A stretch of DNA of 64,000 nt. Source: a virus. The number at the start of each line of letters is the position of its first letter. Position 1 is the stretch's first letter. The notes under the pieces were generated by a model. That model worked only from the letters and a program-made list of their open reading frames with translations, did no database searches and was not told the origin of the DNA. Shown piece by piece: positions 38,848 to 47,389 of the stretch. The translations under genes and the position numbers were made by a program. The stretch is taken from IMG/VR virus record IMGVR_UViG_3300042197_000820, positions 62,001-126,000 of that record, one strand, 5' to 3'.

Positions 38848-39815
38848 TTTATTACTCCTTTGTATTCTTCATCATACATCATCTTAGCTAGTTCGACAAA
38901 CTTGACTTTTGGCTCCCAACCTAAATGGTTTTTAGCCTTTGTATAATCACCCAACAAAAATGGTACTTCATGTGGGCGATAAAGCCTAGGATCTATCTCA
39001 ACATGTTTATCTATATTAAGTTCAGCATGTTCAAAAACTTCATGTAAAAACTCACGAACTGTATGGGTTTCACCAGTAGCTATTACATAATCGTCTGGAT
39101 TATCTTGCTGTAACATTAGCCACATTGCTTCGACGTAATCGCCAGCAAATCCCCAATCGCGTTTAGCGTCTAGGTTTCCTAGGAAAAGTTTGTCTTGTAG
39201 TCCAGCCTTGATTCTTGCTGCTGCGAGCGTGATCTTTCTGGTTACAAATGTTTCGCCGCGTCTGGGAGATTCGTGATTAAAAAGAATACCAGATGTACAA
39301 AACATGCCGTAGGACTTACGATAGTTCCTCATTAGGTTATGCGCGAATACTTTTGCATTAGCATAAGGAGAGGCGGGCATCAAGATACTATCTTCATTAA
39401 ATGGATAGTTTGGGTTATCACCGTACATTTCTGAGGATGATGCTTGATAAAGCTTTACTTCTTTTACATCCCTGAAGTTTCTTATGGCTTCGACAATACC
39501 TAGAGTGCCGTTTACTATAGTGTTGATTGTAGAAGCTGGTACGTCGAAAGATACTCTAACGTGCGATTGTGCAGCTAAGTTATAGACTTCATCTGGTTTA
39601 TACTTTTGAAGAAGCCTATAAAATGACATGGGATCATCCAACTCAAAGTATTCTAACTTGAAGTTTTTATTTTCGAATACAGAATCGATTCTTTCAGTTG
39701 CTATCAAGGAAGTTCTTCTTTTTAGACCAACGACCTTATATCCCTTGGCTAATAACAACTCCGTCAAATAAGAGCCGTCTTGTCCAGTGACACCAGTTAT
39801 AAATGCTGTTTTCAT
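38844..39815 (-). CDS. gmd: GDP-mannose 4,6-dehydratase
   Basis: 323 residues. Converts GDP-mannose to GDP-4-keto-6-deoxymannose, the first step to GDP-fucose. It shows the NADP-binding TGVTGQDG at residues 7-14, the GMD-specific ASSSEMYG at about 125-132, the catalytic Tyr-Lys pair in YANAK (151-155) and SPRRGETFVTRK farther on. Slightly shorter than the usual 340-370. It overlaps the GDP-fucose synthase gene by four bases, so the two steps are coupled. GDP-mannose must come from the host, since no mannose activation gene is in the window. Confidence 0.95.
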   Translation of the reverse strand: MKTAFITGVTGQDGSYLTELLLAKGYKVVGLKRRTSLIATERIDSVFENKNFKLEYFELDDPMSFYRLLQKYKPDEVYNLAAQSHVRVSFDVPASTINTIVNGTLGIVEAIRNFRDVKEVKLYQASSSEMYGDNPNYPFNEDSILMPASPYANAKVFAHNLMRNYRKSYGMFCTSGILFNHESPRRGETFVTRKITLAAARIKAGLQDKLFLGNLDAKRDWGFAGDYVEAMWLMLQQDNPDDYVIATGETHTVREFLHEVFEHAELNIDKHVEIDPRLYRPHEVPFLLGDYTKAKNHLGWEPKVKFVELAKMMYDEEYKGVIK

Positions 39816-40717
39816 ATAACACCTCTTATATTCGGATACATACTTTTAACCCACTCACAGGTTTCTTGCAAGCCTTTTTTAAAAGAAGTATAATATTCTG
39901 GTTTCCATCCGAGATCTATGAGCTTTTGATTTGAACTTGGTTTTCTAAACTGACCGGACGGCTTATCTGTCCTCCAGATTATCCTTCCATCATATTCAAA
40001 TGTCTCACATACCATTTCAACGACTTCTTTTATGGAATGTTCTTCTGTGTTCCCAATATTAATCGGATGTTCACCGTCATAGTTATCTAATAAAAACAAT
40101 AAGATCCTTGCTATGTCGTCAGAATAAGTGAACTCTCGCAAAGGTGTTCCATCTCCCCAGCATTCAATAGAAGAATGGTTATTTAACTTAGCCTCCCACA
40201 CTTTCCTGATTAGCGATGGAATAACATGTCCATTATTCAAATCAAAGTTATCATTTTTTCCATACAGGTTATTTGGGATTGCTGTTATAAAGTTACAGCC
40301 ATATTGCTGTCTATATGCCCTAGACATTACATCAACCATTCTTTTAGCATATGCATAGCCAAAGTTAGAAGGATGTGGAGGTCCGAGGTGTAGTTGATCT
40401 TCAGTTAGTGGATAGGTGACATAAGCAGCGTCTGGGTAGACGCAGGTGGACAGTAACGAAACTACTTTCTTTGCTTTTCCGAAACAAGCAGAATCTAATA
40501 GTTTATTATTTATTATTGAGTTTTCAACGTAAAAGTCAGCCACATTATCTGTATTAGACTTCACGCCACCAACTCTTGCCGCCAAATGAATGATATACTT
40601 ATCCTTTATTTCAAAGTCTAAATCATGAAATCTTTTTTTATCTAGATATTCTGCTTCAGGTATAATCCTCCTAAATGAAGACCCTACCATACCAGTACCA
40701 CCAGTGATCAAAAACAT
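39812..40717 (-). CDS. fcl: GDP-L-fucose synthase (epimerase/reductase)
   Basis: 301 residues. Carries out the 3,5-epimerisation and 4-reduction that turn the GMD product into GDP-L-fucose. Motifs: GGTGMVGSS at 6-14, LARVGGV-like AARVGG at 46-51, LSTCVYPD at 89-96, and YAYAKR (121-126) holding the Tyr-Lys pair; PHPSNFGYAYAK is typical of this enzyme. Directly coupled to gmd. Together they give this phage its own GDP-fucose supply, matching the fucosyltransferase-like gene two genes upstream. Confidence 0.94.
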   Translation of the reverse strand: MFLITGGTGMVGSSFRRIIPEAEYLDKKRFHDLDFEIKDKYIIHLAARVGGVKSNTDNVADFYVENSIINNKLLDSACFGKAKKVVSLLSTCVYPDAAYVTYPLTEDQLHLGPPHPSNFGYAYAKRMVDVMSRAYRQQYGCNFITAIPNNLYGKNDNFDLNNGHVIPSLIRKVWEAKLNNHSSIECWGDGTPLREFTYSDDIARILLFLLDNYDGEHPINIGNTEEHSIKEVVEMVCETFEYDGRIIWRTDKPSGQFRKPSSNQKLIDLGWKPEYYTSFKKGLQETCEWVKSMYPNIRGVI

Positions 40718-40718
40718 T

Positions 40719-41342
40719 TTACTTTCTCTTTAGGTATAAGGCATCGCCCCAAGGATGGTTTGACCACATCTTAGTTTCAACTCTTTCAAAACCATATTGT
40801 CTCAAAAAACTATCAATCTCTGAAACCAAAGCGCAGTTTTGATAGACATACTCCGTATTTATTTCGGTATATATCGCCTTTACATCCGAAAGATAGTCAG
40901 TGGAACCCTTTAGAGCCAACAGTTCCGCTCCTTGTATATCTAGATTAATAAAATCAATCTTTTTATTTCCTAGATCACTCATTATTTTGTTTATCGTTTT
41001 AGTCTTTATAGTCTTCTTATCACAATAATGTACGTCTTGAAATAACGAGGAGTGTATTCCAAGATTTAAAATAGAAGATGATTGACCATTATTTGCAATA
41101 TTAAACTGTGTTTCTATGTCATCGATGTCACTTACTAGTGCATTTACGATGACATTCTTTTCATCACTAACATTATCTCGTAGAAATCGAGCTAGTTCCT
41201 CATTTGCTTCAACCCATATTACAGATTCTACACCGTTAGAAAAGTAAGCATCCTTTTCCTCTGCACGGTGCGCTCCAACATGAAGAATGTTCTTGAATCT
41301 AACTTGATATCTTTCTTGTATTTCATCAAACGGTATAAGCAT
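40719..41342 (-). CDS. FkbM-family methyltransferase
   Basis: About 207 residues from the ATG at 41342, which has AAGGAG seven bases upstream; a longer in-frame start at 41363 is less likely. The SAM-binding core reads ILHVGAHRAEEKDAYF and WVEANEE, then FINLDIQGAELLALKGS, the FkbM signature, and YTEINTEYVY. These enzymes O-methylate sugars or other small substrates and are common in polysaccharide clusters. Within the island it probably methylates a transferred sugar. Confidence 0.87.
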   Translation of the reverse strand: MLIPFDEIQERYQVRFKNILHVGAHRAEEKDAYFSNGVESVIWVEANEELARFLRDNVSDEKNVIVNALVSDIDDIETQFNIANNGQSSSILNLGIHSSLFQDVHYCDKKTIKTKTINKIMSDLGNKKIDFINLDIQGAELLALKGSTDYLSDVKAIYTEINTEYVYQNCALVSEIDSFLRQYGFERVETKMWSNHPWGDALYLKRK

Positions 41343-41356
41343 ATTTAACTCCTTTT

Positions 41357-42121
41357 TTACCAAGATAAAAGCATTTTTCTTTGCAGTTCACTATTCTTCC
41401 ATTCTCCTATCTTTATATAACCATCTTGTAAATCTATTTTTTTTAGTTGTATATCGGTATCGGTTAACATGGTGGGATTTAGATGCTCGTTCAAATACAA
41501 ATCAGTATGAATAAATGATTTTATGTTCTTCGAACATAAAGCAACTGCAACTGCAAAAGTACCAACTCCTGATGAGGCAATATGTTTAGCCGACATAAGA
41601 GTAGCAAGGTCTTCGTGTAAGCTTCCTCCCTGGATCCTCACTTTGGGGTGGCGGGCTAGTTCCTTAATAATGGGATTATCCCCTCTGTCAGAGACTATTA
41701 TAGCCTCTTCAAACTGTTGTAAAATGGATTCGTAGTAGGATAGAGGGTTTTGTACATATGTGTTGGGGGGCCTTGAGCTAAAGATATCCCCTGCCCGTAT
41801 ATGTAGAACAACTGTATCCTCTCCCATAGGTTCATGGTTTGGCAGATTTAATGAATCACTTATGTACTCTAAGCATATGTTTCTTCTTTGGGCGTTTAAA
41901 TCATCAATATTGCAATCAAAATCTTTTTCATCTGTATTATAAAAGAAAAACCTATTACTGCTTACAATACCTTCGCCAAAGAATACTGGACTCGTCTTGA
42001 TTATGGAATGATGCAGGGGATAATAGTTAGCACGTTTTAAACTACAATAATAAAGAGCATTGGAAACTTGTTGTATATTATTCCCAAATCTACCATACCA
42101 TTGACTTACAGTTGGCGTCAA
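41357..42121 (-). CDS. Fucosyltransferase-like glycosyltransferase (GT11-type)
   Basis: 254 residues with a TTG start at 42121 overlapping the preceding stop (TTGA); no nearby ATG. GRFGNNIQQ at 10-18 corresponds to the G-x-x-GN-x-x-Q start of GT11, and VVLHIRAGDIF at 104-114 to the HxRxxD GDP-fucose-binding motif. The C-terminal part SAKHIASSGVGTFAVAVAL also fits (ISNSTFSWWAA-like position). With gmd and fcl downstream, transfer of fucose is likely, though the match is diverged. Confidence 0.75.
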   Translation of the reverse strand: MTPTVSQWYGRFGNNIQQVSNALYYCSLKRANYYPLHHSIIKTSPVFFGEGIVSSNRFFFYNTDEKDFDCNIDDLNAQRRNICLEYISDSLNLPNHEPMGEDTVVLHIRAGDIFSSRPPNTYVQNPLSYYESILQQFEEAIIVSDRGDNPIIKELARHPKVRIQGGSLHEDLATLMSAKHIASSGVGTFAVAVALCSKNIKSFIHTDLYLNEHLNPTMLTDTDIQLKKIDLQDGYIKIGEWKNSELQRKMLLSW

Positions 42122-42714
42122 GTCATCTTCCTAAGATCTGAATCTTTCAGGCGTTCCTTCTCTGCTCTAATCGTAGGGCATCGATTACCAGTCTTATATA
42201 CTAAATCGTAAAAAATCATCATACAAGCCACTTCAACGGTATGGAAGTATTTTGCATGTATTGAAAGCTCTGGGACTCCAACTGGTAATATATTTGATTT
42301 TTCACCAGAGATTAAGTATGTTTCGAATCCTCGTTGGTTGGACCACTCTAATGCATTGATAACATTAGCTGAGTTTCCTGAACAGCTAAGTCCGATGACT
42401 AATACTTCTTCTTCTCTATCAACTTTAGTTACCGTTTCAAGCCATCTTACAAAAAGATTGTTGTAACCATGATCATTTGCATTTGAAGTTATAAATCCTA
42501 CACTATCAAAAGAATATACTACCTTATCTGGTACAAGCCTAGTCATATCAGTAGCCGCGTGAGAAGCGACAAAATGTAGACCGCCATTACCGATGAAATA
42601 AATCTTTTTTGCCTTATTTACTTTTCCAACGAGAGAATAATATTCGTCTGTTTGTACCAAATGCCTAAACTTGTTATCGATATCTTCAAAATCTACTTGG
42701 TCTTGTTGCACCAT
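42118..42714 (-). CDS. SIS-domain phosphosugar isomerase, GmhA-like
   Basis: 198 residues. The SIS fold is shown by KIYFIGNGGLHFVASHAATD (glycine-rich loop at 42-45) and VIGLSCSGNSANVINAL (phosphosugar-binding Ser/Gly at 110-115). The closest functional family is sedoheptulose-7-phosphate isomerase, the first step of heptose activation. A second heptose-type enzyme, an HldE-like nucleotidyltransferase, is at 57492-57914. No kinase or phosphatase of that pathway is seen except a possible HAD enzyme at 44508-44912. Confidence 0.82.
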   Translation of the reverse strand: MVQQDQVDFEDIDNKFRHLVQTDEYYSLVGKVNKAKKIYFIGNGGLHFVASHAATDMTRLVPDKVVYSFDSVGFITSNANDHGYNNLFVRWLETVTKVDREEEVLVIGLSCSGNSANVINALEWSNQRGFETYLISGEKSNILPVGVPELSIHAKYFHTVEVACMMIFYDLVYKTGNRCPTIRAEKERLKDSDLRKMT

Positions 42715-42717
42715 CGT

Positions 42718-43887
42718 CTAAATCTCCATAAATATTGTATTTATTTTATCCATAAATAAATCTGCATCTGCTTTAGATAACTTCAAGTTAGGTCTCAAGC
42801 GAATAGTTTTAGCAGAAGTTTTATTAGTTAGTATACCATGATTAAGCATTTTTGTAAAGAAAATATTTCTAGTTTTTTCATCCTCAAAATGCATAGACAT
42901 TAGGAATCCGATATTTTGAAACTTGAAAGCTCCATTTGTAGAAATATTATTTTTGACATATTCAGACATTGTTGACACATTATCCATGATATTGTATGTA
43001 TCGTAGGCTTTCATAATGTATGTACACCTTACCATATCTAACAAATCTCCTGCCCAAGTTGGCTCCAACATATAGCTATTTACGAATATTTCTGAGTATT
43101 TTTCAGTTGCCATAATACCAGAAGTCTGTGTTTTTTTACCAAACACCACTATGTCGGGTATTATCTGTAATGTCTCAAAATACCACAACTTACCAGTAAC
43201 TGCAAACCCTGTCTGGATCTCATCTAATATGAAAGGAATATCGTGGGTCTTGCATATTATATTGATTTTTCTTATGTATTCTGGATCCAGCAAGATATCT
43301 CCTGCCGAGCATTGTATTGGCTCCACCAAGATAGCAGTTATGTCATGATTATCAATAGCTGTCTTGATTGCCTGTGAACCATCCTCCATGTTTACTGTAA
43401 TAACATGGCTAGCCGGGAATGGCAGAACTCTATTAGAGAAGTGACTATCTCTAGAAGTGCAAAATCCACCATACCCGTTTATACCGTGAAAACTATTAGA
43501 AATACAAAGTATCTTGGGATTTTTATGTTTTTTATATAGAATGGCTGTCTTTATTGCCGCTTCAATAGCGAGGGATCCTGTACAACAATAGTGGAAATAT
43601 TTATAGTTCTTGTTTGTTCCAAACGAAGAGAATTTTTGATCAAATTCAATAGATTGTTCTGTTTGAAATTCACAATTACTAACTTTCCACTTTGATATGT
43701 CTCGCATTTGTTGTTCAAACGATTCATCGAATACTGAATCATTATATCCGAGTGGTAGAGAAGAATACATACTAAAAAGATCCAGCATATATCTATTAGT
43801 ATTTTTGTCAAATAAGTAGCTGCCTTTAGATCTCTGGAAGTCTACATTCACGTTCAACGAGCTATTATTGGTAATATTCTTAATCAT
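42718..43887 (-). CDS. Class III PLP-dependent aminotransferase
   Basis: 389 residues. Class III (ornithine/lysine type) motifs are present: TGSLAIEAAIKTA near 103-115, SFHGINGYGG at 132-141, VEPIQCSAGD at 188-196, FILDEIQTGF at 219-228 with the PLP-ring Asp, and VVFGKKTQTSG at 247-257 with the Schiff-base lysine. The FGKKTQ form recalls lysine 6-aminotransferases. Sugar aminotransferases are usually of a different class (DegT), so the substrate here may be an amino acid or a keto intermediate used to decorate a sugar. Overlaps the methyltransferase gene by eight bases. Confidence 0.85.
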   Translation of the reverse strand: MIKNITNNSSLNVNVDFQRSKGSYLFDKNTNRYMLDLFSMYSSLPLGYNDSVFDESFEQQMRDISKWKVSNCEFQTEQSIEFDQKFSSFGTNKNYKYFHYCCTGSLAIEAAIKTAILYKKHKNPKILCISNSFHGINGYGGFCTSRDSHFSNRVLPFPASHVITVNMEDGSQAIKTAIDNHDITAILVEPIQCSAGDILLDPEYIRKINIICKTHDIPFILDEIQTGFAVTGKLWYFETLQIIPDIVVFGKKTQTSGIMATEKYSEIFVNSYMLEPTWAGDLLDMVRCTYIMKAYDTYNIMDNVSTMSEYVKNNISTNGAFKFQNIGFLMSMHFEDEKTRNIFFTKMLNHGILTNKTSAKTIRLRPNLKLSKADADLFMDKINTIFMEI

Positions 43888-44524
43888 AGTTAACCTTAAC
43901 TAAAACACCATGTATCAAGGTTTCGTAATCGAGTGATATTTTAAGCTTATTTTCATGAAACATACTGATGATTTTTTCCTCATCCAAATCTGTAAAGTTA
44001 TTCTCTACAGACTTCCTCTGCTTATTGCATGGCAGATGTATTAATGCTCTACCATCTTTCTTTAAAATTCTAGAAAAAGTGTGTATCAGTTTCTGTAGAA
44101 CGTCCACTTCTGTCCTTACCAGTGTATCAATAGAAAATATAAAATCTACTGTTTGATCTTGAATGTTTGGTAGCTCAAATCCATTAGTTAAATGAAAAGA
44201 TATTTTATCATTCTTTAGTTTATTCTTAATATACTCTCCACTCTCTTCAAATATATCAGAACATATGACGTTTTTTGCAGATAGAAAATATTTTGTCCAT
44301 TTACCCGCATAGCTTCCATAATCAAGTATAACAGTATTCTCGTTAATATATCGTAGAACTAAATCATCTTTTATCTTTCTATAGTTTCCAAGATAGTTGT
44401 TGCAACTAGTTTTTGCTTCTACATCTTCTGGGTTCCCCCAGACATAACCTTCGTGGTCTAGGTTTTGTGAGATTCTATTAGCCCACTTGGTCTTTTGTTC
44501 TTCTACACTATGTCCTGTTGACAT
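43880..44524 (-). CDS. SAM-dependent methyltransferase
   Basis: 214 residues, ATG start. Class I fold: VILDYGSYAGKWTKYF is motif I (D-x-G-x-x-x-G), VICSDIFEE is the acidic loop after strand 2, and VDFIFSIDTLVRTE plus LKKDGRALIHLP follow the type-11 pattern. Substrate unknown; by place in the island a sugar or sugar-linked amine. Overlaps its upstream neighbour by 17 bases. Confidence 0.82.
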   Translation of the reverse strand: MSTGHSVEEQKTKWANRISQNLDHEGYVWGNPEDVEAKTSCNNYLGNYRKIKDDLVLRYINENTVILDYGSYAGKWTKYFLSAKNVICSDIFEESGEYIKNKLKNDKISFHLTNGFELPNIQDQTVDFIFSIDTLVRTEVDVLQKLIHTFSRILKKDGRALIHLPCNKQRKSVENNFTDLDEEKIISMFHENKLKISLDYETLIHGVLVKVNYD

Positions 44525-44912
44525 TCTGTACTTCCTCTAACGCACTATTCCAGTTAGTAAACTTGATTGCTTTGTCATCGATGTAACAAACAGCTCTTGG
44601 CTTCTCTGCTGTTACATCAGAGACAAACTTTTTCATATCATACTTTTCTAACCATTCCCAGACTAGTTCAGTACCAGTTTTACCGTTAATAAGCATCCTA
44701 TCTTTTCTAGCCTTCGCAGTATAGACTATAATCTCAAACTCTTTGCTAATAGATTCTAGGGCCTCATATGCTCCGTCGATAGGTGTATCATAGATAGTAC
44801 CATCGTAAAACCCTTTAGAGTTTTTATGAATCACACCATCAAAATCAATGGCTATCTGATAGGTTTCATCTGGGTAAGAGTGTTCTCTTATATTTTCTGG
44901 AGTATTATTCAA
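44508..44912 (-). CDS. HAD-like phosphatase domain protein, TTG start
   Basis: 134 residues from a TTG at 44912 overlapping the preceding stop as TTGA, with AGGA just before it; the conserved motif begins too early for a later ATG. HAD motif I is YQIAIDFDGVIH (Asp23, Asp25), motif II IVYTAKAR, and VTAEKPRAVCYIDDKAIKF holds the motif III Lys and motif IV Asp pair. Likely a phosphohydrolase, possibly dephosphorylating a sugar phosphate for the neighbouring CMP-sugar synthetase or the heptose path. Confidence 0.82.
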   Translation of the reverse strand: MNNTPENIREHSYPDETYQIAIDFDGVIHKNSKGFYDGTIYDTPIDGAYEALESISKEFEIIVYTAKARKDRMLINGKTGTELVWEWLEKYDMKKFVSDVTAEKPRAVCYIDDKAIKFTNWNSALEEVQNVNRT

Positions 44913-46048
44913 TTCCTATGGTCTCCGTCTGGATATACATGAGGAACATCTTCTCTGCTAACGGCCAGCCTAACTGCCGGTTTATCACCTATAGCTGTTA
45001 TCTTATGCACCTTGCCCTTCGGTATGAATACAATATCACCCTTTTTGATATTATGGGTGGCATTCTCCACTTCCCATTCCCACTCGCCATCGAGGATATA
45101 CCACCATTCATTCCAATCTGGATGGAAATGTCTGCGGTTGCCTTCTCCCGGCATTTGTTGAATAACAGTTGCACTATTGTTTTCAGTATTTACGACTCTC
45201 TTACTCCAAGAGTTAGAAACACCAAACTTGCTACGAATATCAGATATATTTACTTTAAGATGATTAGCATCATGTAAATCGTTTACAGAAACTCCATCTT
45301 TTACTAAGATATTGGGTACATCGGCTTCTGAGTGGTATTCGCCATAGAATTGTGGTTTATAGTTTCTGATACCTTCTAGGTTTCTAGCAACAAGATCGGC
45401 AATGATAAAATCTTCTTCGTGATGTATGTCAAGAGTTTCGATCCCGTCCACTTCGTAAAAACCTACATTTCCAATAAAAGTTCTTGGTTTTAAATCTTCA
45501 CTTATATTAGTGAGTGCGCTAGTTCTCCACCCTGTTATGCCCCAACATACCTCTTGAACTGGCTTAAGTTTCTGAGACTGTGTGAATAGGTGATCAAAAT
45601 CGAAGTTTACAGGACTATTATCTTTTAGGATCATTTCCTGTTCCGTCTTAATAGATACAAGAGTGTCAAAGTTTGATTGGCACATCTCTGTGACAAACCC
45701 TTTGATTGTTTCAGGTTTTGTGAACGGAGATGTGGAATGTAACATAAAAATGTAATCTGACTCTACAGAAGAACAGAAATCATTAATAAAATGTTCATGC
45801 GTGATTGTGGGGTCACTTAAAGATTCCTCTCTCTTATAAAACTTAACTCCTAACTCTTCTGCAATAGAGCGAAATACATCTGACGATGAATTGATATATA
45901 TTTCGTCAAATATGCCGCTCTGTTTAGCAGATTCTATTACATATGCCGGTAGTATTTTGTTGTTCAAAAGTCTTATATTCTTGTTCTTGCATCTTTGACT
46001 TCCTAGTCGTAGAGGTATAACAGCAACTATTTTATTTCCATTTAACAT
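44909..46048 (-). CDS. CMP-sugar synthetase (NeuA-like) fused to a cupin domain
   Basis: 379 residues. Residues 1-225 are a cytidylyltransferase of the CMP-acylneuraminate type: VAVIPLRLGSQRCKNKNIR (P-loop-like start, residues 8-26), a YIFMLHSTSPF strand, and IETLDIHHEEDFIIAD near 208-223, the usual D-x-x-E-D site. Residues about 275-370 are a cupin: EGNRRHFHPDWNEWWYILDG and GDIVFIPKGKVHKITAIG, with metal-binding His/Glu. The activated sugar is likely a nonulosonic or related acid. A cupin fused here may act as an isomerase or epimerase or in sensing. No NeuB condensing enzyme is present in the window. Confidence 0.83.
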   Translation of the reverse strand: MLNGNKIVAVIPLRLGSQRCKNKNIRLLNNKILPAYVIESAKQSGIFDEIYINSSSDVFRSIAEELGVKFYKREESLSDPTITHEHFINDFCSSVESDYIFMLHSTSPFTKPETIKGFVTEMCQSNFDTLVSIKTEQEMILKDNSPVNFDFDHLFTQSQKLKPVQEVCWGITGWRTSALTNISEDLKPRTFIGNVGFYEVDGIETLDIHHEEDFIIADLVARNLEGIRNYKPQFYGEYHSEADVPNILVKDGVSVNDLHDANHLKVNISDIRSKFGVSNSWSKRVVNTENNSATVIQQMPGEGNRRHFHPDWNEWWYILDGEWEWEVENATHNIKKGDIVFIPKGKVHKITAIGDKPAVRLAVSREDVPHVYPDGDHRN

Positions 46049-46649
46049 AATTTATCAAGCTCCCGATTTTTTCTATTTCTACTTTAACTATATCTCCATC
46101 TTTCAGATGGATTTTTCTACAACCTGCCGACGCTCCCGTGATGATTATATCATCTTCCTCAAGAGTAATATATTTACTAGCATAGCTTATGCATTTGTAA
46201 ATATCATAGTATAAATCCGACGTATTACAATCCTGTACTATGTTTCCGTTAACATAACTCGTAACTCTAAGATTAGTTACATCTGTATCAGGAGATATTA
46301 ACGTGTCCCCTAGTGGTAGAAAGGTATCACAGCATTTTCCATAAGCTAAATCTTCAGACCTTTTAAGTATATTTGTACGATTGACATCGTTGCATATAGA
46401 GTAGCCTTTTATATGCTTATGAGCTTCTTCATAAGTTACGTTATTAGTTCTTTTAGATATAACAACTGCTAGCTCCGACTCGGCCCATATATATTTGGTA
46501 TCGGATGGAACAATAATATCTGTTTCATTTCCAGTAATACAGTTATTACTTTTGATAAATAATACAGGAGTTCTTTTTCTTTTATTGAACATACAACGAT
46601 GATTTCCACCAAATCCTAGGATGATATTTGGTTTTTTAATCGTAGTCAT
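46032..46649 (-). CDS. Fumarylacetoacetate hydrolase-family protein
   Basis: 205 residues. FAH-fold motifs: IWAESELAVVISKR (metal-binding E-x-E), GYSICNDVNRTNI, KCCDTFLPLGDTL and IITGASAGC with DGDIVKVEIEKIGSLINYV at the end. The family includes hydrolases, decarboxylases and isomerases acting on keto acids. Its presence inside a glycan island is unusual; it may process a keto-acid precursor or by-product of the acidic sugar. Overlaps its neighbours by 4 and 17 bases. Confidence 0.82.
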   Translation of the reverse strand: MTTIKKPNIILGFGGNHRCMFNKRKRTPVLFIKSNNCITGNETDIIVPSDTKYIWAESELAVVISKRTNNVTYEEAHKHIKGYSICNDVNRTNILKRSEDLAYGKCCDTFLPLGDTLISPDTDVTNLRVTSYVNGNIVQDCNTSDLYYDIYKCISYASKYITLEEDDIIITGASAGCRKIHLKDGDIVKVEIEKIGSLINYVKWK

Positions 46650-47389
46650 TGTATTAAATCCAGACTATTTTCATAACTTTCGAATCTGGGATCAGACAAA
46701 AAGATTCCTAACTGTCGATCAACTGATATACGCTTATCTTGATTAAAAAGATTGTACTTAAAATGTCTAAACTGCTTGTCAGGATCGTGCTTGCTATTAT
46801 GCCTAAACATCTGTATTATATCTTGTTTAGAAAATGTTTCGTATCCTGTCTGATACAAAGATCTATAAAAATCAATACCTGTTATGTATAACTCTGCTAA
46901 ATCTGAACTTAGCAAGTCGCAGATCGCAACCATTCCAGAGTTCAAATGACACCCAATATTATGTTTTGTGCTGTAATATGGTTCATTTGGTATAAGTCTG
47001 ACGTTAACATTACTGTTATTAAGTGTATCATGTACGTTATGTGCTACCGATGCATTATAAAAGTCTTCTGACTCTGGGTAAGTTGTTGAAACAAACTTGA
47101 TCTTGTTTTGTTCCCAAAGTCGGTAATCAACCTCTAGCTTACCAGTTCTCGGATGACTTGCGTTGATATATCCGGTAGAAAAACAAGCATATAGTATATC
47201 TGTTCTATTACCGATATATTCCTCTTGTCCCTCAAGATGTGACACTGCACGATTCAGCCTGACAACTACATCGTAACTATCAATGCAATCGCCATTCTTC
47301 TCTTTGAGGACCGTATCCGAGGGACCAACCAGAACAACTCGCTTACCAGCTAAATATTTCTTGTAGTCTTCTTCATGAACTATCGGCAT
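46646..47389 (-). CDS. Sialyltransferase-like glycosyltransferase (GT29-type)
   Basis: 247 residues. Residues 17-47 match the large sialyl motif in style: RVVLVGPSDTVLKEK, then DCIDSYDVVVRLNRA. Residues 149-175 (LNSGMVAICDLLSSDLAELYITGIDFY) match the small motif. These motifs bind the CMP-sugar donor. The enzyme lies two genes from the CMP-sugar synthetase, which supports transfer of a CMP-activated acid sugar to a glycan. Confidence 0.82.
   Translation of the reverse strand: MPIVHEEDYKKYLAGKRVVLVGPSDTVLKEKNGDCIDSYDVVVRLNRAVSHLEGQEEYIGNRTDILYACFSTGYINASHPRTGKLEVDYRLWEQNKIKFVSTTYPESEDFYNASVAHNVHDTLNNSNVNVRLIPNEPYYSTKHNIGCHLNSGMVAICDLLSSDLAELYITGIDFYRSLYQTGYETFSKQDIIQMFRHNSKHDPDKQFRHFKYNLFNQDKRISVDRQLGIFLSDPRFESYENSLDLIQ

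Noticed and set aside
43551-43811. Minus-strand 86-residue frame inside the aminotransferase gene
   Set aside because: Out of frame with a full-length enzyme that has every class III motif; treated as a shadow.
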